The notes: a model not told the origin generated them from the sequence alone. A stretch of 34,204 nt of DNA from an uncultured Clostridia bacterium (GCA_946493765.1 CAMMAZ010000029.1:1-34204); one strand, 5' to 3'; counted from the first letter of the stretch, positions 1-7,763 are shown. Made by a program: numbers and translations.

Positions 1-762
1 TTGCGTGATCTGTGGCTGGACAGGAGTACCATTATACCCCTTTCCGGTCATGGCCACACCGGGTGCTGCCCGGTTTTTACAGGCTGCCGTTGCTCGCTCA
101 TACGGGACAGGATTGTATGCAAGACCAATTATGATAATTCAAATAATTCTACCAAAACATATACAATTACGCTGAATAAGCAGAACGGTGCCGGCGGAAC
201 ATCGAGTGTCCAAGCTGCTTATGGTGAAAAACTACCGTATGCAACTGCACCCACACGATCTGGCTATGCGTTCCAAGGTTATTATAGTGAAACTAATGGT
301 TTGGGAATACAGTATTATGATTCCCAGATGAACGCTGTCACTTATTGGTATGGAAGCAGTGGAGAGACTCTCTACGCCTATTGGATCAAAAAGTCGACAA
401 ACAATACTTCTAATGGCATCAGCCTTACAAAAGAAAATTTCGAGAATTATTTTACTCTTACTACTGACGCCGAATTTGTTGGTGACACCGTAACAATAAG
501 TTATATCATCAAACCCATAAGTAACACATATGCAAATAATTCCAATTCGTCAGATACAATATCGGTCGAGCTTGGCGGAATGGTTTCACTTTTGAGTGCT
601 TTCTATGGAGAGCCATCATGGGATCAGAAACACACAGTTACTCTCAATAAGAGCCAAAATTATACCGCTTCCGGTAGCTTCTCGTTCACATATTATACAT
701 TTACGGATACTGTATATTGGTTGGCTGATGTGACGTATTGTTCAGGAACAATCGGAGAATAA
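1..762 (+). CDS. InlB-repeat surface protein, C-terminal fragment
   Basis: Open at the left edge, so the true start lies outside the window. Residues about 50-130 match the Listeria-Bacteroides (InlB B) repeat pattern, with a YTITLNKQNGAGG strand, TAPTRSGYAFQGYYS and a closing LYAYW. Such repeats occur in secreted or wall-attached proteins. The following ~120 residues look like a beta-rich extracellular domain (LTKENFENYFTLTTDAEF, VTISYIIKP) that I do not recognise. There is no LPXTG, dockerin or membrane anchor before the stop. The first ~45 residues in this frame (many Cys, His and Arg) do not look like the rest, so an upstream frameshift or unrelated sequence is possible there. Base composition is more AT-rich than the window average. 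It could be an intact gene end or a pseudogene remnant. Confidence 0.55.
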   Translation: MRDLWLDRSTIIPLSGHGHTGCCPVFTGCRCSLIRDRIVCKTNYDNSNNSTKTYTITLNKQNGAGGTSSVQAAYGEKLPYATAPTRSGYAFQGYYSETNGLGIQYYDSQMNAVTYWYGSSGETLYAYWIKKSTNNTSNGISLTKENFENYFTLTTDAEFVGDTVTISYIIKPISNTYANNSNSSDTISVELGGMVSLLSAFYGEPSWDQKHTVTLNKSQNYTASGSFSFTYYTFTDTVYWLADVTYCSGTIGE

Positions 763-918
763 CGATTTAACTCTTGCAAAGGGGAAGCCTATAAATTTAT
801 GTAAAAATAATCCTGCAAACAATAACAGAATAGCGGATTGTGGCGCAAGCAGACTTTCTGATATGCCACGCGTCAACTCTTCATTCCACGAATAGGAAAC
901 TCTATTCTCAGGGGCAAA

Positions 919-1392
919 TCAAGCGGATATTCTATTCTCAAATATTATCGAAAGCCGGTTTGAAACCACGTCCCAGTTTCGACATCTTTGCGACCAGCGT
1001 TCGACAATCTTTTGCGACGCTAAATACAACATTTTGCGCAGGCTTTCATCGTTTGAAAACGACGGCTTGTTTTTCGTAATCTGTCTGAACCGGTGGTTCA
1101 AACCTTCCATAATATTTGTCGTATATATTATCTTACGAACCTCAGGCGGATATGCGAAGAATGTGGATAGAATATCCCATTTTTTTCCAGATCTTAACGC
1201 AGAACGGATAAGTTTTGCCCCGCTTTTCCTTAAAGTTACGGTTAATTTGCCCATTATTTTTGGTTCATATTCACCGGTTTTATCCCTCGGAACCTTTAGA
1301 TCAATTTCGCCGAGCTGTGTTTTTACAGTCTTTTTTTGAGTAACCGTTGCGGTAATTTTTCTGTTTCCATTATTGCTTGTAAGGAAGCGCAC
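919..1392 (-). pseudogene. IS256-family transposase, internally deleted
   Basis: The N-terminal part (QKKTVKTQLGEIDLKVPRD, then GEYEPKIMGK) matches the conserved start of the IS256/mutator transposase core. The C-terminal part (WDILSTFFAYPPEVRK, IYTTNIMEGLNHRFRQITK, LRKMLYLASQKIVERW, RNWDVV) matches its end. The ~230 residues that normally lie between them, including the first two catalytic acidic residues, are missing, and the junction falls near residue 48. Family members are about 400 residues, against 157 here. The open frame begins at a GTG without a clear ribosome binding site. This is a dead element. Just past the stop, a 10-bp sequence (TCTATTCTCA) occurs twice, at 901-910 and 931-940. 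No clear terminal inverted repeats were identified. Confidence 0.85.
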
Positions 1393-1424
1393 TATTCACT
1401 TTTACATAAACTTTTCGGCGGTCT

Positions 1425-1681
1425 TCATGTAAGCTGGTCGTTTATCATATCTTCGCGTTCTTGTTCTCTTATGTATTTTGCAATACCCTCCTTGTTTCCT
1501 CCAACTGTGCTATTATATTTACATGTTTTCTTTCACACAGTTCTCTTAGCATTGCTCCTATTTCTGCTTTTAGCTTTCCATATATCACTTTCCGTCAATA
1601 TTTTGGCGCAAAGACGATGCGATATTGACATTTATAACTTGTGTGTGATAAACTGTATGTGTCATTAGCTTTATTTTTCAT
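1425..1681 (-). pseudogene. IS200/IS605-type TnpA remnant
   Basis: Reading from an ATG at 1681 behind a GGAGGAC ribosome binding site (1694-1688), the translation gives MKNKANDTYSLSHTSYKCQYRIVFAPKY, a stop (TGA), then RKVIYGKLKAEIGAMLRELCERKHVNII. This is the N-terminal half of an IS200-type Y1 transposase, with the usual PKYRRK motif broken by a nonsense codon. The sequence then jumps, with a frame change, to GGNKEGIAKYIREQEREDM, which is the family's C-terminal helix. The middle, with the HUH and catalytic Tyr regions, is deleted. It is too interrupted to appear as one open frame. A short inverted repeat CATTCT/AGAATG at about 1720-1739, upstream of the start, may be the left-end hairpin of the element. 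It lies directly against the IS256 remnant, so two decayed elements are stacked here. Confidence 0.75.
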
Positions 1682-1818
1682 TCTAATGTCCTCCGTTCTG
1701 TTGAATGCGGTTGGTAGCCTCATTCTACTTTATCAGAATGGAGTTGCTTTTTCAATCCTGACACTCAAGTCCGTACATTCCACTTGCATAGCAAGTGTTT
1801 TTTTTATCGGCATAAAAC

Positions 1819-1850
1819 AACGGGAAATGCACTAGCATTTCCCGTTTTTT
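1819..1850. terminator. bidirectional rho-independent terminator
   Basis: A perfect 12-bp stem (AACGGGAAATGC/GCATTTCCCGTT) with a 4-nt loop is followed by six T on the plus strand and GTTTT on the minus strand. It ends the minus-strand vWA/TROVE-type gene whose stop is at 1865-1867. Confidence 0.85.
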
Positions 1851-1864
1851 GCTGCTTCCTGTTT

Positions 1865-3322
1865 TTATGCTGTAATTTTCGCATAGCGCTCGCCGCCGAG
1901 AATGTTCAGCATATAGCTTTCCGGCGAAACATCTCCCGACGTCAGCATAGAGAAGATTCTGGGGGTACAGCCGCTGACCAGCAAGGCACCCTGTTCGTTT
2001 TTGGTGACTGGTTGCTGCCGGTTGCGGCTCGCAACATTCCAGAACACAACTTTCGGCAGCCGGTAGCCATGACGCGCAAAAAGTGTTTTTGCATATGCGA
2101 AATTGGTTGCGGATGCGTCATGGGTGCAATAGTCAAACTCCATATCCGAGATAATATAGAGGGTTTTCGGCATTTCTTCCTGTGAGACGCTGTTTTTGAC
2201 TGCGGCGTTCAGCACCAGTTCAAACACCTTTTGTATATTGGTATTCGCAATTTCATTATAGCTGTTGCAATAGCGGAGTTGATCTAAAATGTCTTTTCCC
2301 TTGATTTCCACAAGCTGTGGGTTTTCGGAAAAGGTAATAAAATGATTGTGAAAAGCGCCTTTGTTTCTCTGTGCGAAATAAATGCCAAGAGAAAGCGCAA
2401 CCGTTGCGGGAAGCGGATCTGCGCCTGTGTACATGGAGCCGGAGCCGTCAATAACAACAAGCGCGTTTTCTCCGTTTGTGAAATCCGCCTGCGCGTTCCA
2501 CGCGGCGTCAATGGAACGGCGTTCCGCTTCGCCGACACAGGTGCGAAAGAAGGGGGCGACGATTTCATAAGGAGCCAGTGTGCCGGTATTGAAATGCGCC
2601 TGCCCGGCATGAACTTTGTCGATGAACGCCTGATAACGTTCGCCGTCGTTGCGGATAAACGCCTTACGGTATTTAAACATAGCTTTGGAAGGCTGTTTTT
2701 CGTAATCAAAGGTGTAATCCTTTTGGCGCAGATGATTTTCCAGGATATGAATACGGCGGCGAAGCTGCACCAGGTTTTTTCGATATACCGCGTCGCTCAT
2801 ATGCAGATGCCGGGCGATCCGTTTTGCAAGCTTCACGGTTTGCTGATTTGAAGCATTGACGGAAGGAAGCCATTTTGCCAGCAGGGACACGTCGCCGTTT
2901 TCCGCCAAAGCCTTCATATCCGCACGCAGCCGACGGTCGATCAAGTCCAGCGCGGCAGTTTCGCAAGGGGTGCCCATCAGGGTGAGCAGATCGTCATAGC
3001 GGCCGTATTCCGATATGTAATCCATGTTTTTGACAACGGTTTTGGGTTCGTGAAAGCACAGCCATCTGAGCAGCACACGAAACACGCGCCGTTCACCAAG
3101 CCCGCCGCGTATATCGCGTGCAAAAAACAGCATTTTCATTGCAAGATCGGGATTTTCGGCGAAAGCCCGGGTAAATCTTGTGATGATTTCACTATCCGAT
3201 TCATGGCGCAGCGCGCCGATGGTCGCAAAAAGGTCAAGGCAATCGGAACAGGTGGTGGCAAAGGATCGCGCCCCGTTTTCGGTATATGCGATGTTGGATT
3301 CATTTTTCAGGTTTTCTAACAT
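1865..3322 (-). CDS. DUF2828/TROVE-type RNA-binding protein with vWA domain
   Basis: 485 residues from the ATG at 3322, which has GGAGG (3335-3331) 8 nt upstream; the frame is open further upstream but without a signal. The N-terminal two thirds is helical and carries the FFARDIRGGLGERRVFR and EYGRYDDLL motifs typical of DUF2828, a family related to the TROVE module of Ro60/Rsr. The C-terminal part starts near residue 286 with a vWA fold: VVIDGSGSMY gives the MIDAS DxSxS at 292-296, ANTNIQKVFE supplies the Thr, and YIISDMEFD the last acidic site. Ro60-type proteins are rings that hold misfolded RNAs and Y RNAs and act in RNA surveillance. Upstream on the same strand are a tRNA-like structured RNA and two WYL regulators. 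The family call is firm; the Ro60-like role is inferred. Confidence 0.85.
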   Translation of the reverse strand: MLENLKNESNIAYTENGARSFATTCSDCLDLFATIGALRHESDSEIITRFTRAFAENPDLAMKMLFFARDIRGGLGERRVFRVLLRWLCFHEPKTVVKNMDYISEYGRYDDLLTLMGTPCETAALDLIDRRLRADMKALAENGDVSLLAKWLPSVNASNQQTVKLAKRIARHLHMSDAVYRKNLVQLRRRIHILENHLRQKDYTFDYEKQPSKAMFKYRKAFIRNDGERYQAFIDKVHAGQAHFNTGTLAPYEIVAPFFRTCVGEAERRSIDAAWNAQADFTNGENALVVIDGSGSMYTGADPLPATVALSLGIYFAQRNKGAFHNHFITFSENPQLVEIKGKDILDQLRYCNSYNEIANTNIQKVFELVLNAAVKNSVSQEEMPKTLYIISDMEFDYCTHDASATNFAYAKTLFARHGYRLPKVVFWNVASRNRQQPVTKNEQGALLVSGCTPRIFSMLTSGDVSPESYMLNILGGERYAKITA

Positions 3323-3363
3323 AAAAAATCCCTCCTTAACAAAAAAAGATAAGTTACGGCTGG

Positions 3364-3573
3364 CAACGAAATCGAGTATGAAAACCGGTTTTATGCTCGA
3401 TCTCGTTGTCGCGTTTTTGGATGGCAAGGCGCTGTGCCGGTCCGCAATCGGCAGCTGCAGATTTTTGGGGTGCAAGCCCGGAGCAGATGATTTGCTGGCA
3501 GCGCCTTTGTTTGAAGACAAGGCACCGTTTTGCATCTACTTATCATGCTGTCATGGATTGCTGTTGGTGCCTT
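3364..3573 (-). ncRNA. three further stem-loops in the leader of the TROVE-type gene
   Basis: Downstream of the tRNA-like module and before the start codon, three long-range perfect or near-perfect helices follow each other. Stem B pairs AAGGCACC (3573-3566) with GGTGCCTT (3526-3519). Stem C pairs AAGGCGCTG (3507-3499) with CAGCGCCTT (3434-3426). Stem D is a 13-bp stem with one G-T pair between 3408-3396 and 3376-3364, enclosing the palindrome AAAACCGGTTTT. No protein reading of this stretch is convincing. They could be further RNA modules, a processed leader, or a regulatory 5' UTR of the downstream gene. Confidence 0.45.
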
Positions 3574-3580
3574 TTTAAGC

Positions 3581-3692
3581 CAAGACGCCTTTATCGCATA
3601 CAAGGATTTGAACCCTGCCCGCATCCTGTTCATAAAACAGGCGCTCCCCTTTCGGAGCTAATGCAAGAGAAAGTATTGCTGCAAGCGTCTTG
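3581..3692 (-). ncRNA. candidate Y RNA (YrlA-like) with tRNA-like domain
   Basis: An outer 10-bp helix (3692-3683 with 3590-3581, core CAAGACGC/GCGTCTTG) encloses a 73-nt tRNA-like domain at 3666-3594. Its parts in order are an acceptor-like TTGCAT/ATGCGA helix, a D-arm with GCTC/GAGC, an anticodon-like arm CCTGT-TTTATGA-ACAGG, a 7-nt variable region, and a T-arm CAGGG-TTCAAAT-CCTTG. Several features argue against a working tRNA: the 7-66 pair is T-T, there is one base instead of two before the D-stem, no CCA end, and the whole is held inside another helix. A -10 box TATTCT at 3703-3698 would place the 5' end at about 3692, the first base of the outer helix. Known YrlA RNAs are about this size, mimic tRNA, and lie beside Ro60/Rsr genes. 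The exact Ro-binding consensus was not verified. Confidence 0.6.
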
Positions 3693-3697
3693 ATGAT

Positions 3698-3726
3698 AGA
3701 ATACTGCAAACCAACGGCGTTTTCAC
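3698..3726 (-). promoter_or_regulatory. possible promoter of the tRNA-like RNA
   Basis: A TATTCT -10 element lies at 3703-3698, with a weak GTGAAA 17 nt upstream in the -35 position. The start predicted from it coincides with the first base of the outer RNA helix. The -35 match is poor, so the main support is the position. Confidence 0.35.
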
Positions 3727-3728
3727 GG

Positions 3729-3767
3729 AAAAAAAGCTGCGAACTTAAAAAAGTTCACAGCTTTTTT
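3729..3767 (-). terminator. terminator overlapping the end of the second WYL gene
   Basis: Stem AAAAAGCTG and GAACTT pair with AAGTTC and CAGCTTTTT, with one mismatch between the two blocks, followed on the minus strand by a run of seven T. The stop codon of the WYL gene (3747-3745) lies inside the hairpin, so the last codons double as terminator sequence. It separates the WYL operon from the RNA and TROVE-type gene. Confidence 0.8.
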
Positions 3768-4656
3768 GTCTTTTTAAGCGTCCAATAATCTGTTTTCTGA
3801 AACGTTCCGGTTTTATGACTTCTATCAGGGGGCCGAATCCCAAAACGCGGATAATCATTTCGGTTTCGTCATCCGCATCATACCGGATATGCACAAGATA
3901 ATGGCCGTCATCCGTTCGCTCCGCCTGTTTTTCAAAGTGGGCAAAATGAAGCAGGCACCGTTCCAACGCGTTTCTTTCATCCAGAACCTTTAAAGTAACG
4001 GCCGTGCGCCGCGCGGGGCACGCCTGCGCCGGAACGAAGGGGGACCCGGAATACCGTTGGCAGGAAATAATGCGCGCAAGGTTAACGGTTTCGCCGTAAC
4101 GGCAGCCCGTTCCGATCAAGCGAAATTTGTCATCCTTTTCGGAATATTCAAGCTTTAACGGTAAAATATGCATAGCAATGCGATTGCCTTTACGGTTGAC
4201 CATTTCGATTCGGAGCGTCTGTCTTTGGCGAATCGCCGCTAAAATCATGCGAAATCGTGTGATATAGCCTTCATCACAATAAGGATCGCCGTCCGCGTAT
4301 TGATCGTATATCACATAATCATCCGGTGTAAAAAGCGGCGTGATATCTTCAAGCCCTCCAAACCGCAGATCAAAAAGACGAATGCGCGGATCAAGCGAAA
4401 CGGCTTTCAGCCATCGTTTTTGGAGCGTGGTCAGCGGCATGGACGGTATATTTTGTATCGGCGTTGTCCGATCACTTTTCAAAAGCTGCCATTTTTCGCT
4501 CTTAAGGGCGGGTAAAACAGTTAAAATGCTTTCCGAAAAGGCGTGCCGCACAACGACCTGCTGCAAGGTTTTTTCATCTGTTTCGCCCTGTAGGACAAGG
4601 GACAGAATTTCAGCGACCGCATTATAGTACGCCGAATAGAGCTCGCTGAAGATCAC
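3745..4656 (-). CDS. WYL-domain regulator, second of a pair
   Basis: 303 residues from a GTG start at 4656, with GGAGG (4670-4666) 9 nt upstream; the preceding gene's TGA overlaps the start by 4 nt, so the two are translationally coupled. The central and C-terminal parts fit a WYL domain: a segment ITRFRMILAAIRQRQTLRIEMVNRKGNR followed by LPLKLEYSEKDDKFRLIGTG, and a C-terminal extension FGPLIEVIKPERFRKQIIGRL, the WCX-like region. I see no obvious N-terminal helix-turn-helix, unlike its partner, so it may be the ligand-sensing partner of a two-protein regulator. WYL domains bind nucleic acids or nucleotides and control defence and RNA/DNA damage genes in several systems. The pairing with a TROVE-type gene suggests control of RNA surveillance, which is inferred. 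Confidence 0.8.
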   Translation of the reverse strand: MIFSELYSAYYNAVAEILSLVLQGETDEKTLQQVVVRHAFSESILTVLPALKSEKWQLLKSDRTTPIQNIPSMPLTTLQKRWLKAVSLDPRIRLFDLRFGGLEDITPLFTPDDYVIYDQYADGDPYCDEGYITRFRMILAAIRQRQTLRIEMVNRKGNRIAMHILPLKLEYSEKDDKFRLIGTGCRYGETVNLARIISCQRYSGSPFVPAQACPARRTAVTLKVLDERNALERCLLHFAHFEKQAERTDDGHYLVHIRYDADDETEMIIRVLGFGPLIEVIKPERFRKQIIGRLKRQKSCELF

Positions 4657-5900
4657 ACCGCATCACCTCCGTCTATGCCGTACATGCGGTACATCGCCGC
4701 CAAATCGGTTTTGAAACGATTTTCGACTGTTCGATTGGAGAAATGAAGCTGCGTAATGCGACAGATAAAGGTACGGATCCAGGGGATCAGTTCGTTTGTA
4801 TCGTAGACATCGGCTAGAAAGCGGTAATGGTTGTTATCGATCTTTTCTATCTTACCGATCCGTTTCTCCCGCTGCAGTCTGCGAATCATGTGTTCCTCGC
4901 CGGCATCGACCCGCACGGTAAAAGATACATGCTCCAAATGCTTTTCATTTTCCTTGCAATTCACGCCCCACATAAACTGCATGGAATGATTAAGCTTTGC
5001 CCGCAGTTCATCAAAATGCGGATATACAGCGCCTGTTTTCACATCCGATAGATAATCGATTCTGAAAGACTTGATCTGTTTAGCCGCCGGCTGATATGCC
5101 AGAAGATGCTGCCTGCCGTTTTGCACGCTGATAAACACACGCAGCGGAACCAGGCGAACCGCGCTGGGTTTCAGCACCTGCCGGGAAAGATTCATAGCGG
5201 TGATTTCGCATTTACGCTGCATGGCGTCAAACAGAATACCAAGAATCTCACTGTCCATTGCGGCGGTTATGTAATGATGTTTAAAAACAAAATGATCCTC
5301 TTGTTTTTCGCGCTTATCCAGTAAAAAGGAACCGATAACGCCGCATGGAGCGATTTCAGAGTAGAAATGCAAAGCGTCGGTATTGTCTGGGACGGCGGTA
5401 TCGTCCGCACGGCGGTAGACCATGCTTTTGCCTTCCTTTTCGCCAACAATGATTCCCTCGTCTATGTATTCTTTCAATTTTTTGCGGACGGTCGATTCGT
5501 CAAACAGCATCGGTTTGCAAAAACCGAAAAGATAATCGTCGATTCGTCGCAGAATCTCCGGCAGAGATAAAACGATGTCCGGCGCATGCAGAATGTCAAG
5601 CAGGATAAAGTGGAGCGTAATGTCTTTGTCGGTAAAGCTTTTTGCTTTCCACGCCTTATAAAAGGGATTGTGCGATGAAACGCGGCTGTCGATGGAGATA
5701 AACATATTCTTGCCGTCGCGCGTTCTGACAAAGCGCATATATTCTCCAAGCCAGCTTTCCATGCGGCGGCGTTCATTATCATAGGACCGCGCGCTTTTCC
5801 GGGTGTATTCGACGCGGCTTTTAAAGCCGTAAACATAGAAATCGCGCAGATAAGCGCGGACTTTTTCAAAATTTTTAATCCGTTCATTGTATGAAGACAT
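4653..5900 (-). CDS. WYL-domain transcriptional regulator, first of a pair
   Basis: 415 residues from the ATG at 5900 (MSSYNERIKNFEKVRAYLRDFYVYGF), preceded by GGGGGA with 7 nt spacing; a TTG two codons upstream is possible. The N-terminal ~150 residues contain helical DNA-binding-like segments (DESTVRKKLKEYIDEGIIVGEKEGKSMVYR reads as a winged helix-turn-helix). The middle (LGILFDAMQRKCEITAMNL, VRLVPLRVFISVQNGRQHLLAYQPAAKQIKSFRIDYLSDVKTG) is a WYL domain. The C-terminus (FTVRVDAGEEHMIRRLQREKRIG to IPWIRTFICRITQLHFSN) resembles the WCX extension. It has its own sigma-A type promoter, divergent from putP. It probably controls its own operon and perhaps the RNA/TROVE-type genes downstream. Confidence 0.8.
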   Translation of the reverse strand: MSSYNERIKNFEKVRAYLRDFYVYGFKSRVEYTRKSARSYDNERRRMESWLGEYMRFVRTRDGKNMFISIDSRVSSHNPFYKAWKAKSFTDKDITLHFILLDILHAPDIVLSLPEILRRIDDYLFGFCKPMLFDESTVRKKLKEYIDEGIIVGEKEGKSMVYRRADDTAVPDNTDALHFYSEIAPCGVIGSFLLDKREKQEDHFVFKHHYITAAMDSEILGILFDAMQRKCEITAMNLSRQVLKPSAVRLVPLRVFISVQNGRQHLLAYQPAAKQIKSFRIDYLSDVKTGAVYPHFDELRAKLNHSMQFMWGVNCKENEKHLEHVSFTVRVDAGEEHMIRRLQREKRIGKIEKIDNNHYRFLADVYDTNELIPWIRTFICRITQLHFSNRTVENRFKTDLAAMYRMYGIDGGDAV

Positions 5901-5934
5901 ATGCAATCCCCCGTCATTCTTCTCCTTTATAAAA

Positions 5935-5963
5935 ATTATAGCTTATTTTGTCCGAAAAGGCAA
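5935..5963 (-). promoter_or_regulatory. sigma-A promoter of the WYL pair
   Basis: TTGCCT (5963-5958), 17-nt spacer, TATAAT (5940-5935), about 35 nt before the ATG. Confidence 0.75.
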
Positions 5964-6052
5964 TTGTTTGCCGAAAATGATGCGAGTCCCTGCTTTTGCG
6001 GCAAGCCGCTTTTGGTATAGTACCGCGTTTTGGAAGGGATGGAAATTGAATC

Positions 6053-6081
6053 TTGATTTTAAAGGGAAAGTAAAGTATAAT
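6053..6081 (+). promoter_or_regulatory. sigma-A promoter of putP
   Basis: TTGATT (6053-6058), 17-nt spacer, TATAAT (6076-6081), 55 nt before the start codon. Confidence 0.8.
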
Positions 6082-6136
6082 GCTAATAAAAGATTTTCCA
6101 TGACTATGGAAGAAATATTTGTTTTTGGAGGGGCAT

Positions 6137-7705
6137 ATGGGAGGAGACACAATTCAAATCATGATCACCATGATCGTTTATATGGCGGCGGTCATTGGGA
6201 TCGGTCTGGCATTCGCAAAACGTGCGAATAAAAATTCAGAGGCTTATTTTCTCGGCGGACGAACACTGGGACCCTGGGTCACGGCGATGAGCGCGGAAGC
6301 GTCGGACATGTCGGGCTGGCTGCTGATGGGGCTGCCGGGAGTCGCTTATTGGTGCGGCATCGCCGATGCGGCGTGGACGGCGATCGGTCTTGCGGTGGGA
6401 ACCTATATCAACTGGCTGGTCACCTCAAAACGGCTGCGCCGCTACAGTGAAAAGGCCAACGCGATCACGCTGCCGGAGTTTTTCTCCAATCGGTTTCATG
6501 AGAAAGGCAAGGTCGTCATGACCATCGCCGCGCTGTTTATTTTGATCTTTTTCACCGTCTATGCGGCAAGCTGTCTTGTGACCTGCGGCAAATTGTTTTC
6601 AACGCTGTTTGGCTTTGATTATGTTCCGATGATGATCGTCGGCGCGGTGTTCGTGCTGGTCTACACGATTCTCGGCGGATTTTTAGCGGAAAGCGCTTCG
6701 GATTTCATGCAGGCGGTCGTGATGATTATTGCATTGCTTGTTGTCGTCGTGACCGGTACCGTGGCGGCCGGGGGACTTGGTGCCGTGCTCGACAATGCGC
6801 AGTCCATTCCGGGCTTTTTCGACTTTTTCGGCATTGCCACACCGGTAACCGTCGATGGGGTGCAGCAGTCTGTGGGCGGTGTGCCGCAGTTTGATGCCGC
6901 CGGTACCTACGGGCCGCTCAGCGTTCTTTCCACACTTGCCTGGGGACTCGGTTATTTTGGTATGCCGCAGGTTCTTTTGCGATTCATGGCGATTCGCAGC
7001 GAGCGCGAACTCACCCGTTCCCGCCGCATCGCAACGGTCTGGGTGGTCATTTCCCTTATTGTAGCGGTGTTTATCGGCGTTGTGGGGCGTGCACTGTATC
7101 CCGACGCACTCACCACTTCTTCAGAAGCGGAAAATGTGTTTATTCTGCTTTCCACCAGATTGCTGCCGCCGATTTTGGCAGGACTTGTCATGGCCGGTAT
7201 CCTTGCGGCGACGATCAGCTCGTCCGATTCCTATCTGCTGATCGCGGCTTCGGCGTTTTCCAAAAATATTTATCAGGGCCTTTTCCGCCGCAACGCGTCG
7301 GATAAACAGGTTTTGCTTATTTCCCGCATCACGCTGCTCGTTATCACGGCGATCGCCATCGTGATCGCGCTGGATGAAAACAGCGTCATTTTCACCATCG
7401 TCAGCTTCGCATGGGCGGGATTCGGCGCGACCTTCGGTCCGCTGATGCTCTTTAGCCTGTTCTGGAAACGGATCAACCGTGCCGGTGCGATCGCCGGTAT
7501 GCTCGGCGGCGGATGCATGGTGTTTGTTTGGAACCTTTTGATCCGTCCGTTCGGCGGCGTGTGGGATATCTATGAGCTGCTGCCCGCATTTTTGTTCTCC
7601 TGTCTGTGCATCGTGGTGGTCTCACTGCTGACCTCCCCGCCCTCAAAGGAAATCCAGCAGGAATTCGACGAGGTCCGCACAGGCGCGGCTGTCACCAAAA
7701 ATTAA
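6137..7705 (+). CDS. putP: sodium/proline symporter (SSS family)
   Basis: 522 residues from the ATG at 6137, with GGAGG at 6127-6131. It is a solute:sodium symporter of the PutP type with about 12-13 membrane helices. Seen in the sequence are EAYFLGGRTLGPWVTAMSAEASDMSGWLLMGLPG near the N-terminus (the sodium and substrate-binding first helices of PutP), a GGFLAESASDFMQ segment, GYFGMPQVLLRFMAIRS, and ILAATISSSDSYLL, the conserved Ser-rich helix that holds the second sodium site. It would import L-proline with Na+ across the cytoplasmic membrane for osmotic adaptation or nutrition. It is a single gene with its own promoter and terminator. Proline specificity comes from family resemblance; a related substrate cannot be excluded. 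Confidence 0.92.
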   Translation: MGGDTIQIMITMIVYMAAVIGIGLAFAKRANKNSEAYFLGGRTLGPWVTAMSAEASDMSGWLLMGLPGVAYWCGIADAAWTAIGLAVGTYINWLVTSKRLRRYSEKANAITLPEFFSNRFHEKGKVVMTIAALFILIFFTVYAASCLVTCGKLFSTLFGFDYVPMMIVGAVFVLVYTILGGFLAESASDFMQAVVMIIALLVVVVTGTVAAGGLGAVLDNAQSIPGFFDFFGIATPVTVDGVQQSVGGVPQFDAAGTYGPLSVLSTLAWGLGYFGMPQVLLRFMAIRSERELTRSRRIATVWVVISLIVAVFIGVVGRALYPDALTTSSEAENVFILLSTRLLPPILAGLVMAGILAATISSSDSYLLIAASAFSKNIYQGLFRRNASDKQVLLISRITLLVITAIAIVIALDENSVIFTIVSFAWAGFGATFGPLMLFSLFWKRINRAGAIAGMLGGGCMVFVWNLLIRPFGGVWDIYELLPAFLFSCLCIVVVSLLTSPPSKEIQQEFDEVRTGAAVTKN

Positions 7706-7735
7706 AGGCAACATGCGTTTTTGCGCTTATCAACC

Positions 7736-7763
7736 AAAAAGCCGGCAAAATGCCGGCTTTTTT
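7736..7763. terminator. terminator after putP
   Basis: The stem GCCGGCA/TGCCGGC with an AAA loop is flanked by five A and six T, so it can act in both directions. Confidence 0.85.

Noticed and set aside
2342-2851. Long plus-strand frame opposite the vWA/TROVE-type gene
   Set aside because: It is antisense to a gene with clear conserved motifs, has no ribosome binding site and no recognisable domain.
3594-3666. Ordinary tRNA-Ile(UAU) gene on the minus strand
   Set aside because: Arms and T-loop fit, but position 7-66 is unpaired, only one base precedes the D-stem, there is no CCA, the anticodon is rare, and the whole is enclosed by a further helix. A tRNA-like RNA explains it better.
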